Assembly (NCBI GenBank): GCA_017991835.1 | Contig: JAGOPY010000006.1 | Span: 5,637 to 69,636, forward strand | Direction of reading: 5' to 3' | DNA from: Bacteroidales bacterium | GTDB lineage: Bacteria; Bacteroidota; Bacteroidia; Bacteroidales; JAGOPY01 | Length of the DNA stretch: 64,000 bases | Part shown: positions 23,659 to 32,563 of the stretch, piece by piece | How the letters are laid out: each line of letters opens with the position of its first letter | How positions within the stretch are numbered: position 1 is the first letter of the stretch | Notes under the pieces: generated by a model | Told to the model about the DNA's origin: nothing | Database searches by the model: none | What the model saw: only the letters and a program-made list of their open reading frames with translations | Translations under genes and position numbers: made by a program

Positions 23659-24857
23659 TCTTTCAGCATTCCCTGGATGTTTTCCACACGGCCGTCGACC
23701 GGCGCCGGTTCTAATCCGAGAATTTCACAGATCAAAGGGTAAAGATGGATGTGCTCAAATGTTGGATGCCTGTAGTTTTGCCGGAAAGCAGGCCCTCTGG
23801 CGAAAAAGATGCCATGCATATCGGTATTGTAAGGATTGTACCCATGGGCTCCGCCGGTCCTGAGAATCTTATCGGTTAGCGAGAACTGCCAGGCCGAGTC
23901 GGCGACCAGGATAAAATCGAGGGTGCGTGGGTTTGTCCCATAATGCAGGGAGTCGGGCACTTCGCCGTGCTTCCAGACAGTTACGTGCGGAATGGCCAAC
24001 AAGGCTTTCCACGCCGTATCCCGGAATTCCCTCTTGACTTTCAACGTCAGGTTCGGCGAGTACCCTTCCATCTCTTCGAACCATCCGTAATCGAGGTAAT
24101 TCTTCAGCATGATGCAGCGCTCCTTGTGGGTAGGGCCCATTCCGTGGTCGGAGGTAAAGATGACGTTGATGTCGCCGGCATGCGGCAAAGTTTCGAGTCT
24201 GGCCATAAATACACCCACGAGGCTGTCGAGGGTGGTGACCATCCGGCAGGTGGCTTCGCTCAAAGGTCCTTCGCTGTGGCCTGTGCCATCGGGCTCGTCG
24301 AAATACCACAGGACCAGGTGCGGCCGCTTTTCTTCCGGCAGCGAGAGCCAGTGGATCACCGTATCGATCCGCTGTGAAAAGGGAAATTCATGCTCATATT
24401 TTTTCCAGTAGGAGGGATGGCGTCCCTTTGCCTCCGACCCGACCCAGAAAAAGGAAGCCGAGGTTATTCCCTGCTTTTCGGCCGTCACCCAGATCGGCTC
24501 ACCGCCGTAAAAGGAGGCGTCCTCAACGGCTGCCCGGTTATTGATGCTGTAGTGTTTCCCCGTTTGCGGATCGAAGAAACTGTTCTCTACCAGCCCGTGA
24601 TGGTCGGGATACAGGCCTGTGGCCATCGTATAATGGTTGGCAAATGTCTTTGACGGGAAGGCTGGCTGAAGCGATTCTGCCCTGACGCCCTCTGCGGCTA
24701 TCTTGTCCAGGTTCGGCGTTCCGCACCTTTCCGGGTAATCCCACCGGAACCCGTCCATCGACAGCATTACGACATATGGCTTTTCCTGCGCCGAGATGAA
24801 GGTTCTCAGACTCAAAAAGGCAATGACCAGGAAGAGTTTATAGTTTTTATACGTCAT
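23655..24857 (-). CDS. Secreted nucleotide pyrophosphatase/phosphodiesterase (ENPP type)
   Basis: The 400-residue protein has a signal peptide (residues 1-23, ending ISAQ) and an alkaline-phosphatase-superfamily fold. MLSMDGFRWDYPER carries the first metal Asp, and QPAFPSKTFANHYTMATG contains the nucleophilic Thr in the PSKTF motif of ENPPs. DEPDGTGHSEGP, TSDHGMGPTH and GGAHGYNP supply the remaining Asp/His zinc ligands. The family hydrolyses nucleotide or phosphodiester bonds outside the cytoplasm. Its stop overlaps the aroC stop by four bases, tail to tail. Confidence 0.9.
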   Translation of the reverse strand: MTYKNYKLFLVIAFLSLRTFISAQEKPYVVMLSMDGFRWDYPERCGTPNLDKIAAEGVRAESLQPAFPSKTFANHYTMATGLYPDHHGLVENSFFDPQTGKHYSINNRAAVEDASFYGGEPIWVTAEKQGITSASFFWVGSEAKGRHPSYWKKYEHEFPFSQRIDTVIHWLSLPEEKRPHLVLWYFDEPDGTGHSEGPLSEATCRMVTTLDSLVGVFMARLETLPHAGDINVIFTSDHGMGPTHKERCIMLKNYLDYGWFEEMEGYSPNLTLKVKREFRDTAWKALLAIPHVTVWKHGEVPDSLHYGTNPRTLDFILVADSAWQFSLTDKILRTGGAHGYNPYNTDMHGIFFARGPAFRQNYRHPTFEHIHLYPLICEILGLEPAPVDGRVENIQGMLKD

Positions 24858-24899
24858 GTTGAATACATTAATTTACATAATCTCGTCACTTAACCGGCT

Positions 24900-24995
24900 C
24901 AAGAATCTTTGTGTACTTAGTGAAATCCTTTGTGCCCTTTGTGAAACCCTTTGTGTCCTTAGTGAAACCCTTTGTGTTCCTTTGTGGTTAAACAA
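24900..24995. repeat. Repeats of CTTTGTGTTC / TAGTGAAACC type
   Basis: Imperfect repeats of the words CTTTGTGTCCTTAGTGAAAC precede the phrase TTCCTTTGTGGTTAAAC. The same word family appears at 31998-32115 and, in altered form, at 32339-32385. No gene is present. Confidence 0.7.
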
Positions 24996-25055
24996 AACTA
25001 ATGCAAAAGGTCAACAAATAAAGAAACTTTTTCATCATTTAAACATCCTTAATTT

Positions 25056-25093
25056 AAAAAAAAAGAGGCTGCTCAAATGATTGAGACAGCCTC
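25056..25093 (-). terminator. Rho-independent terminator of the Oar-like receptor gene
   Basis: On the minus strand GAGGCTG(T)CTCA pairs with TGAGCAGCCTC around loop ATCATT (25093-25065), followed by nine T. It lies 22 bases after the stop of the receptor gene that ends at 25115. Confidence 0.85.
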
Positions 25094-25114
25094 CGGGAGT
25101 TATTTAGAGATTAG

Positions 25115-28100
25115 TTAAAAGATGTACCTGATACCAATCTGCATTCCCCATGTACTGGTAGTACCTAATACCGGAGAATAGGTAGATGTCGGGAAAACAG
25201 GCTTGCCATCCGAATCAGTTTTCGTATAATTCAGCTGATAAGTCGGAACTCCTTCCGAATTGGATGATTTGTATTTCAGTAAGGTGATGTCATAATTACC
25301 CAGGGTTTGTTTGCGATAAATCCCCCAGTCCGAATTAATCAGGTTGCCGATGTTCAGGAAGTCTAAACTGAATTGTAAGGTGTGTTTGGTTTTACCGATT
25401 TTAGTAAATACATCCTGTAAAATTTTCACATCGAATCTACCCACCCAGGGCATCACAACACCATATCTTTCAGCATATTCCCCTTTATGGTCAGACAAGT
25501 ATTTGTCCTGGTCGACATACTGCCAGAATGCCGCACCTTGCTCTGCCGCGGTTGCAATCACCTCACCGTCGCCATTGGTAATGTCGGCAAAAATGATTTC
25601 GCTCTCATCCTTAGGAATGTACATAAGATCGGCAGAGTTACCATCACCATTCATATCATTGGAATAGATATAATCCAGGCGTCCCTGGCTGCTGCCCTGG
25701 TAGAACAACGATACCGTTGTTTTCAAATGTTTGGCGTATTCAATGCCATACGATACACAACCAACCACGCGGTGAGGAACACTGAACTGCGAATAACTCA
25801 GGGTCGGGGCATTCTGGTTGGTATAGGTCGGATTGCTAGCCCATGCCGAAGCGGCTGCCGATCCCGGATTCGAGGTCAGATCCTTCGTTGCAGAATAGGT
25901 GTACGCCAGGAAACCATAGAAGCCATTTTCAAATTCTCTGGCCAATTGAGCCGTTAACGAATAGGAATACCCTTCTTTTGTATTGGTCAGCACCATGGCA
26001 TTGCTAACAGTTGAGTTGATCTTCCGGTTCATGAACCGTTCCCTGTCATCTGCACCGAAGAACATGGAGTCGGCAATCGCCTGGTTGGCATTGTACTGGA
26101 TCACATCATTGATAGCCTTGGAATAAATGGCTTCAAAGGTTCCGATCAGGTTCCAGGGTAATTTAACGTCGAGAGCAAGATCAGTCCTCCACACCTGTGG
26201 CATTTTGAAATTCTTATCCACAACGGCAATCGAGCCGGGTGCCTTGGTCGGAGCCGACGGGAACAGATCGGTATTGGTCAGATGATAGAACGGGTCGGCA
26301 TTGAAGGTCAAACCGGCCAGATCATCGGCATTGGTGATTTCAACCGTATTCTGCAGGGTTCCGCTGTTGGTCGGCTGATTGGTGAACCATACAAAGGGTA
26401 AGCGGCCTGTGAAAATACCTGTACCGCCTCTGACCTGGAGCGACTTGTCATTTTTAGCATCCCAGTTAAAGCTTAAACGTGGTGAAACGGTCATCTTCGG
26501 ATCGGGCCACAGGCCGGCATCCAGGATCAGGTCATTTCCGTCGAGGTCTTTGAAGGTCAACTCTGTGATCGCCTCATTCGGAAGCAGTTCATTGAAATAG
26601 ATCGGTAATTCCAGCCTAATGCCACCGGTAATTTTCAGGTTATCCAGCACCTGCCATTCATCCTGTCCGTAAACGCTTGCATAACCAAAATTCAGTTCAG
26701 CATATCCGTCGCCGGCCTGTGCATAGGGGTAGGTAATACCAAATGTGGTAGGAGCGGCTCCATTGTAGAAATCCTCGGGCGATGCAAACCGGTAATAGCT
26801 GGTTCCGTATCTTTTGTAAGAGTTTCCGAAGAATAATTTGTCGAACGATGCACCTACCGTCAGGGTATGTTGTCCCAGGTAATAGTTGAAGTTATCGGTG
26901 AAGGTCAGCACATTGTTCTTAACATCATTATCCAGTGAGAAGAGTTCATAACCAAACGACATATAGGGATTTCCGTCTTTGTAAATATCGACGAACGGGA
27001 AAATGTCGCTTTCGCTGCTCCGGGTATCCCTTATCTGAGTATAGGTGAACAAGAATTTATTGGCCGATTTACTCCAGGTGCTGTTCAATTCAGCCGAAAG
27101 CGAACCGACAGTATTCAGGAAACCATAATTTGCATTATTAAATGACATCGACATTTCGCCGATTCTTCCGAATGCGGATCTTGTACCGGGTGAGCTCGTT
27201 GCGTTAACTTGCTGATCATTGGTTGATTTAACGTAATTATACCTTATGCTGAACCGGTGATTCTTATTAATGTTCCAGTCAATCTTTCCTAAGATCTTGT
27301 AGTTTTTGGTTTGAAAATTTCCAAAATCCTGGTAGGTACCGGCATCATAGCCATAAGTAGTCATCAAATATTCCTTCATCGTGCTCAGGTCAGCAACGGT
27401 AGTCCTGGAGATATAATTATCCGGATCTGCATTAACTCCATTATCCGGATCGCTGGGATTCCATAAGATGCCGGGGAAATCCGAGGTCTCTCTTTCGAAA
27501 TTTGCAAAGACGAATAATTTATTCTTGATAATAGGTCCGCCGACAGATAATCCATAATTCAGGTTATTTTGGTCTGTAAGCTCAATTTCCTTGTCTTCAA
27601 TCTTTTTGCCGTAGAAATTCTTGCCGCGGATATAAGTATAGGCAGTCCCGCTCCACTTGTTTGTACCGCTTTTGGTGACGGCATTAACATTGGCGCCGGT
27701 AAAATTGGATTGCCTGATATCAAACGGGGCAATATTTATGCTGATCTGCTCAATAGCATCCAGACTGATCGGCTGGGCATCACCGCCCGGCAGTGCTTTG
27801 CTGCTCAATCCGAAGTTGTTGTTAAAGTTGGCTCCGTCGATGGTGATGTTGTTCATCCTGCCGTCGCGACCGGCAAAACTGTTGCCATTGGCCTGTGGGC
27901 TCAGTTTGGTATAATCGGTGATGCTCCTGTTAATGGAAGGCAGCGTGGTAATTTGATTTGAATTGACATTGGTCGAAGAACCGGTACGGTTACCGTCGAT
28001 CAGTGCGTCTCTCTTTTCAATCACTTCAACTTCTGTCAATCCTACTGCAGCTTCCGTCAAGCTTTCATTAAAAGTCAGAGTCTGGCCCAGCGCGAGAGTG

Positions 28101-28456
28101 ATATCGCTTTTCTGTAAAGTCTTATAACCGACATATGATATCTTCATTTCATATGGACCTCCGCTCTGCATGTTAGGAATTCTGAAGATCCCTTTATCGT
28201 CGGTAATGGTACTGTACTGGGTTCCGGTCGGTGTATGTACCAGAATTACAGTGGCTCCGGGCAAAGTAATGTTATTTGAGCCATAAATTTTTCCGTTAAT
28301 TCCGGATGTGGTGACCTGTGAATACATCACGCCGATGCTGCTGATCATAATAACGATCATGAGAAGCAATCTCTTTGACGTGGAAATCTTTCCGTTCAGC
28401 CCGGCAGCAGGTAAAACCGGAACCGCCGTCATTAGTAATTTGTAGATCTGTTTCAT
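25115..28456 (-). CDS. TonB-dependent receptor, Oar type with carboxypeptidase-like regulatory domain
   Basis: The 1113-residue outer-membrane protein has a signal region in residues about 28-46 (RLLLMIVIMISS...), then a carboxypeptidase-regulatory-like domain (INGKIYGSNNITLPGATVIL). A plug region follows with TLPSINRSITDYTKLSP, INIAPFDIRQSNFTGANVNAVTKSG and YIRGKNFYGKK, typical of Oar-like proteins. The large C-terminal barrel ends in the aromatic-terminal strand WGMQIGIRYIF. Oar proteins import or assemble protein or polymeric ligands. No SusD partner is adjacent. It is the only gene between its terminator at 25056 and the next receptor gene. Confidence 0.93.
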   Translation of the reverse strand: MKQIYKLLMTAVPVLPAAGLNGKISTSKRLLLMIVIMISSIGVMYSQVTTSGINGKIYGSNNITLPGATVILVHTPTGTQYSTITDDKGIFRIPNMQSGGPYEMKISYVGYKTLQKSDITLALGQTLTFNESLTEAAVGLTEVEVIEKRDALIDGNRTGSSTNVNSNQITTLPSINRSITDYTKLSPQANGNSFAGRDGRMNNITIDGANFNNNFGLSSKALPGGDAQPISLDAIEQISINIAPFDIRQSNFTGANVNAVTKSGTNKWSGTAYTYIRGKNFYGKKIEDKEIELTDQNNLNYGLSVGGPIIKNKLFVFANFERETSDFPGILWNPSDPDNGVNADPDNYISRTTVADLSTMKEYLMTTYGYDAGTYQDFGNFQTKNYKILGKIDWNINKNHRFSIRYNYVKSTNDQQVNATSSPGTRSAFGRIGEMSMSFNNANYGFLNTVGSLSAELNSTWSKSANKFLFTYTQIRDTRSSESDIFPFVDIYKDGNPYMSFGYELFSLDNDVKNNVLTFTDNFNYYLGQHTLTVGASFDKLFFGNSYKRYGTSYYRFASPEDFYNGAAPTTFGITYPYAQAGDGYAELNFGYASVYGQDEWQVLDNLKITGGIRLELPIYFNELLPNEAITELTFKDLDGNDLILDAGLWPDPKMTVSPRLSFNWDAKNDKSLQVRGGTGIFTGRLPFVWFTNQPTNSGTLQNTVEITNADDLAGLTFNADPFYHLTNTDLFPSAPTKAPGSIAVVDKNFKMPQVWRTDLALDVKLPWNLIGTFEAIYSKAINDVIQYNANQAIADSMFFGADDRERFMNRKINSTVSNAMVLTNTKEGYSYSLTAQLAREFENGFYGFLAYTYSATKDLTSNPGSAAASAWASNPTYTNQNAPTLSYSQFSVPHRVVGCVSYGIEYAKHLKTTVSLFYQGSSQGRLDYIYSNDMNGDGNSADLMYIPKDESEIIFADITNGDGEVIATAAEQGAAFWQYVDQDKYLSDHKGEYAERYGVVMPWVGRFDVKILQDVFTKIGKTKHTLQFSLDFLNIGNLINSDWGIYRKQTLGNYDITLLKYKSSNSEGVPTYQLNYTKTDSDGKPVFPTSTYSPVLGTTSTWGMQIGIRYIF

Positions 28457-28648
28457 ATCAACTTTTATTTAATTTTAAATGGTTTATTTGCGGACGAATT
28501 TATAGAATCAGGCCGGATGACTTGTTAAAATTATGTTAACAAATAAGGTTGATAAAATGAAGATAACCTGATATCCTATTGAAAATCAGAAATTTGTTGA
28601 AGAAATTATTGTTAACAACTTGTATAATCTGAAAATCAATGGATTAGA

Positions 28649-31234
28649 TCAGAAATTGACTTTTAATGCAGCGAAAAAATTTCTTCCGAAACCCCAGAAT
28701 CCGGTAAAATCATTGATGGTATGTGAAGGGCCATCCTGGCCGCGTACAATGTATTTGTTATTCAATACATTCAGGCAGCCCAGGCTGGCTTCGGCTTTGA
28801 GATTACCAATTTTGAACGGGCATAAAGCCTGCAGGTCGAGCAGATGGTAGGAGGGAATCCGGAAAGGCTGGCTGCGGTCATCCGGATCCGTTCGGGTGTT
28901 GGGGCTGAAATCGGCATAATAACGGTCAAAGTAATACCAGCCTGCATTCAATGTCACTGTGCGCATGATCCGGATTTCCGCGTCGACGGCCACCGTCGTC
29001 TGCGGTGCATCGCCCACGTACAACCCGTCGGCAAATACATTGATCGTATCTGTTACTACCATATCATCATTATAAACAAAGGCGGTCACATCATTCTTCC
29101 ACTTCCAGTTGCCGAACGAAAGAGAAACACCCATTCGCAGCCAGCCGGCAATCCTCCGGCTCAGTTCGGCCTCGGCACCCAGGTGCAGGGCATCCAGGCC
29201 CTGCACCATCGATGGGTCCTCAAACTGGTTATACTCATTGGTGAGAATGGACTTGTCCTCCCACCTTGTATAATAGCCGTTTACACGCAGCCTCGTGTTT
29301 TTTGTGTCAAGCCCGTATCCCGCCTCAGCCGTCAGTGTCTTTTCATTCTTCAGGTCCGAAGTAGGCACATTGGTTCCGCCGCCGAACACGAATTTGTAAT
29401 AGGGCGCCCGTGAAAAATACCCGGCATTAAGAAATAAATGATGATATTCGTCGATATTGTAGTTCAACCCGGCTTTGACATCGAATCCCGTCCGGAATAC
29501 AATATCACTTTTAATATCCGTCACATAATTGTACCGGTCTTCACGCTGGTACCAGTTAGCGGTCATGGTCCCGGCCGCAAATGCGTTCAGCCTGCCCGAA
29601 CTGTATTCGAGTTGCCCGAAAAGGCTGGTGAACCGGTTGATCGCACCATTGTCGATCTTGATGATATCGCCGACGCCTTTGACCTGGTTCCGGCCGGCAA
29701 CTCCATCCAAAGCAGAGGCATAATCATCGATATAAAACGCTCCGCCCAGCAGATCCCTGACCTTTTGCTGTAATTTGCTTTTGAAAAGCCTGCCGTGGAT
29801 ACCCAGGCTGAGGCTCAGATTGTCGCTGATTTCGTATTGAAAGGTGGAAATGAGCCCGGTCCAGATGTGGCTGGCCAGGAAATTAGTCTGTACATTCAAC
29901 GAATAACCGGTCGTATCGGTACCATCCGCAAGGGAATACACTTCATCATTTGTGGCATTGTTCTCATAAACCGCTTCCCAGTCGACCTGGCCCGAAGGAT
30001 TGGAATAACTGAACAGCCAGGGATAACCGGTAAAGGTATCGGTCCATTTACCGCCCCCTTTCCCGAATGAAAAATAATAGGAGGTGGCCAGCAGGCTCTT
30101 TTTACCAGCCGTCCAGTAATGGTTCAGGGTGATATGCGGTTTGTGATAAAAGTTTTCGCTGGCATTGTTGATCTTACCGTTATAACTGCCCCATTCCTTG
30201 TTGTATTTCAGGCCGTAACGATCGACCTCATCTTTTGACAGCCTGAAATTGCGCTGCCCGTGCCGCTCCGGATTGCCCAGCGCGGTAAAGACGAGCATGT
30301 GGTTTTTGCCGAATTCTTTAGAAATGGACAGATAATAAGCCCATCCGTCCACATAGGTCGCATCGACATAACCCGGACCGGTAAACCTGGAGCCCAGAAA
30401 GGTGACGGCCATGTTGTTCTTCAGTCGCCCGCTTGAAAGCATGAGTGTGGTTTTCTGGTTACCGTAATCGGTCAGCGAATACTTCAGGCTGCCGCCGGGT
30501 TCGATATCGGTTGTTTTGGTAATGATGTTGATGGTGCCGCCGATGGAGTTCATCGCTACTTTCGATGCGCCTAGTCCTCTTTGTACCTGGATCTGCCGGG
30601 TGGCCTCCGATAATCCGAGCCAGTTGTTCCAGTAAACCAGCCCGTTCTCCACGCTGCCGATCGGGACGCCGTTCAGCATCAGGGCTACGTTCTCCTGTTT
30701 AAATCCCCGGATATTGACGCTGGCATCTCCGCTTCCGCCTCCCGTGCGGCTTGTGTATACACCGGGAACCGATTTCATGATCTCAGGAAAAGGCTGGTCG
30801 CCCAGCCGTGCCTGGATTGCCTCGGCCCGGATCATTGAAACGGCTACGGGAGTTTTTCGCTCGACAGCTTCAGAAGCGATCACATTTACCTCTTTCAGCC
30901 CGATGGAGGCCACGGCCATCACTACCCGACCGATGTCCAATACCTGCCCGTCTCTAAGGGTGAAGGGTATTTGTCGGGAAAGAAAACCTAACGCCCTGAT
31001 TTGGAGAGTATGGTTGCCCGGACCTACGGTTAGACTGAAATTACCTCCATGATCAGTGGTCGTTCCCGTTTTTGAATCCAATATTTCAATACTGGCATTT
31101 TCCACGGGGATGCCTGTCACAGAATCCGTTACGGTTCCGGTGACGGTTGCCTGGCCCAGGGCCATTAAGGTTGAACCAAGAATTTGAAGTAACAAGAGCG
31201 AAGCAAACGTCCCTTTTTTTAAGAATTTCATCAT
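28649..31234 (-). CDS. TonB-dependent receptor under FMN riboswitch control (putative flavin importer)
   Basis: I start at the ATG at 31234 (MMKFLKKGTF, with a signal peptide ending ALGQ); seven further codons are open upstream to 31255. A carboxypeptidase-like domain (VTGTVTDSVTGIPVENASI) precedes a complete plug: PEIMKSVPGVYTSRTGGG, VNIRGFKQENVALMLNGVPI, then QVQRGLGASKVAMNSIGGTI. A 22-strand-type barrel follows, ending FFAALKVNF. Family function is energised uptake of scarce nutrients across the outer membrane. The specific evidence is upstream: an FMN riboswitch aptamer at 31331-31450 and an intrinsic terminator at 31254-31279 directly before the start. This points to riboflavin, FMN or a related flavin as cargo. 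Cargo is inference; the receptor fold and the riboswitch are visible in sequence. Confidence 0.92.
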   Translation of the reverse strand: MMKFLKKGTFASLLLLQILGSTLMALGQATVTGTVTDSVTGIPVENASIEILDSKTGTTTDHGGNFSLTVGPGNHTLQIRALGFLSRQIPFTLRDGQVLDIGRVVMAVASIGLKEVNVIASEAVERKTPVAVSMIRAEAIQARLGDQPFPEIMKSVPGVYTSRTGGGSGDASVNIRGFKQENVALMLNGVPIGSVENGLVYWNNWLGLSEATRQIQVQRGLGASKVAMNSIGGTINIITKTTDIEPGGSLKYSLTDYGNQKTTLMLSSGRLKNNMAVTFLGSRFTGPGYVDATYVDGWAYYLSISKEFGKNHMLVFTALGNPERHGQRNFRLSKDEVDRYGLKYNKEWGSYNGKINNASENFYHKPHITLNHYWTAGKKSLLATSYYFSFGKGGGKWTDTFTGYPWLFSYSNPSGQVDWEAVYENNATNDEVYSLADGTDTTGYSLNVQTNFLASHIWTGLISTFQYEISDNLSLSLGIHGRLFKSKLQQKVRDLLGGAFYIDDYASALDGVAGRNQVKGVGDIIKIDNGAINRFTSLFGQLEYSSGRLNAFAAGTMTANWYQREDRYNYVTDIKSDIVFRTGFDVKAGLNYNIDEYHHLFLNAGYFSRAPYYKFVFGGGTNVPTSDLKNEKTLTAEAGYGLDTKNTRLRVNGYYTRWEDKSILTNEYNQFEDPSMVQGLDALHLGAEAELSRRIAGWLRMGVSLSFGNWKWKNDVTAFVYNDDMVVTDTINVFADGLYVGDAPQTTVAVDAEIRIMRTVTLNAGWYYFDRYYADFSPNTRTDPDDRSQPFRIPSYHLLDLQALCPFKIGNLKAEASLGCLNVLNNKYIVRGQDGPSHTINDFTGFWGFGRNFFAALKVNF

Positions 31235-31253
31235 AATCAAACCATTTAAATAC

Positions 31254-31279
31254 AAAAACCCTGTTCATATTCAACAGGG
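31254..31279 (-). terminator. Intrinsic terminator of the FMN riboswitch expression platform
   Basis: On the minus strand CCCTGTT (31279-31273) pairs perfectly with AACAGGG (31265-31259) around a 7-base loop, followed by TTTTT (31258-31254). It sits between the aptamer and the receptor start at 31234, as expected for transcription attenuation when FMN is bound. Confidence 0.85.
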
Positions 31280-31330
31280 CGTAATGGTACAATCCATGAT
31301 GAATGCCATAAAAAGGCAGTTCCATCCGAA

Positions 31331-31450
31331 ATTCTTCTTCCATCCAGACTTTAACTGTCGGTCCCGGAGTCTCACCGGATCGGTCCCGAGTACTCGGGAT
31401 TCGCGGACTTTACCGCCGGTCGGGAATTACACCCTGCCCTGAAGAATATC
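31331..31450 (-). ncRNA. FMN riboswitch (RFN element)
   Basis: Read on the minus strand, the conserved RFN blocks appear in order: CTTCAGGGCAGGGTG, AATTCCCGACCGGCGGTA, AGTCCGCGA, a variable hairpin (TCCCGAGTACTCGGGA, 31400-31385), CCGGTGAGACTCCGG, GACCGACAGT, and AGTCTGGATGGAAGAAG. The ends CTTC and GAAG close the basal stem. This is the FMN-binding class (Rfam family FMN). An intrinsic terminator and then a TonB-dependent receptor gene follow, not a riboflavin biosynthesis gene. Confidence 0.96.
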
Positions 31451-31483
31451 TTCATATACGACAGCTTCCATTGCTGCCGGCGA

Positions 31484-31491
31484 CAAAATTA
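31484..31491 (-). promoter_or_regulatory. -7 box TAATTTTG of the FMN-riboswitch transcript
   Basis: TAATTTTG on the minus strand fits TAnnTTTG and lies about 35 bases before the aptamer, so the whole riboswitch would be transcribed from it. Confidence 0.5.
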
Positions 31492-31576
31492 TAAATTTAA
31501 AATATGAGACGGGAAGAAAAGATAATTTAGAAGCAGTTTAGATTGGGGGTCGGCGGTCTTTGGTCGTTGGTCGCTC

Positions 31577-31946
31577 TTATCTTGCAATCAGAAACTTACC
31601 TGTACAAACGACTTTTGTATCGCACCCTACAGAATCACAACCGATGCTGTCAAGTTTTTGAATCCAAACTGACTCTATCCAATCCGGATAGCCCATTGTC
31701 ATACCCGTAAGCACGAGCCCATTATCTGAAGTGAAGGCAAGATCATTTTGTTCATTGTCATATGTTGGGAAATGACTGTATCGTCTCATCCACAGGCTAT
31801 CCCCATCTGATTTCCGTTTCAACGATTGAGATGCCCGCGCTCCAATTATCATTGTTATAATGGTTATAGAAATAGGTGGACTGACCCTTTGAAAGAAATC
31901 CGGTAAAAATTAATAGGATTAGTAATGGTAAATTTCTGATCATCAT
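31577..31946 (-). pseudogene. Decayed secreted T9SS-type protein (N- and C-terminal pieces, frameshifted)
   Basis: An ATG at 31946 opens a clear signal peptide (MMIRNLPLLILLIF...SKGQS) followed by TYFYNHYNNDNWSAGISIVET, the usual start of secreted T9SS-linked propeller proteins. That frame stops after WG. A second frame, shifted by one base, continues with KSDGDSLWMRRYSHF, TSDNGLVLTG and KLDSIGCDSVGC, the usual end of the same proteins just before the sorting domain, and stops at 31577. The several hundred codons normally between these pieces are missing. An internal deletion plus frameshift of one ancestral gene is the simplest explanation. Confidence 0.65.
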
Positions 31947-32559
31947 TCAGATTTTTGTTGACCTGCCGCTATTATATGAGGTTGTCTCAAAAGTCTATTA
32001 TTTAACCACAAAGGCGCACAAAGCAAATCACAAAGGCGCACTAAGTATCAGATTATCAAATAATAAACTTTGTGTTCCTTCGTGAAATCCTTGGTGTTCC
32101 TTTGTGGTTTATTACTTTTGATAAAGCCTCTATGCCGAGAGGAACAACTGTATTAAATCCGCAAACCGGTTCAGACTCGGTATGATTAACGCTGTAAATA
32201 TAGTTCAAATCCGGCTAATGTCAAGGACTTTTCATCAAATCGGCATAAATTATATTTGTTGTCCCGAAAAATCAATTTTGTTACTTTATATTTGAATTAG
32301 TTTGGATTTTTAATTTGAATTTGCTTTTAAAAGTTATTTATTAACCACATAGGAACATAGGGCACATAGGAATTCACATAGAATTTGGCCTCATAATCAA
32401 CTATTTGAAGATCCATATGCCCTATCCCGAGGTCTCGGGACAAGCTGATCTTATGTGGTAAGATCTTATTAATATCTTTCGGAGTGATTAAAATATAATA
32501 TACAAATGAACCAGAAACCTGGAACCAGGAACCCGGAACCCGGAACCTGAAACCCGGAA
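31947..32559. other. 613-bp stretch without a gene, repeat-rich
   Basis: No credible reading frame is seen. It holds ACAAAGGCGCAC/CTTTGTG repeats (31998-32115), a related ACCACATAGGAACATAGG tract (32339-32385), the palindrome TCCCGAGGTCTCGGGA (32425-32440), two TATATTTG words that look like -7 boxes without a gene behind them, and a GGAACCcG-type repeat (32506-32563) that abuts the end of the pgpH-like gene. Confidence 0.6.
31998..32115. repeat. ACCACAAAGGCGCAC / CTTTGTGTTCC repeat, inverted ends
   Basis: AACCACAAAGG at the left end is the inverse of CCTTTGTGGTT at the right end, with CACAAAG and CTTTGTG words repeated between. It belongs to the same family as 24900-24995. Confidence 0.75.
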
Positions 32560-32563
32560 CTAT
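32506..32563. repeat. GGAACC-type short tandem repeat
   Basis: Imperfect 8- to 9-base units of the form CCtGGAAC / CCcGGAAC repeat about six times and run into the stop-codon region of the HD phosphohydrolase gene. Confidence 0.75.

Noticed and set aside
31086..31343. An 85-codon minus-strand open frame upstream of the riboswitch-controlled receptor
   Set aside because: It starts inside the FMN aptamer and contains the terminator; RNA conservation explains this stretch better.
31447..32559. Possible tRNA or small RNA genes in the repeat-rich region
   Set aside because: No cloverleaf, T-loop GGTTCRA motif or other known RNA signature was seen apart from the FMN riboswitch.
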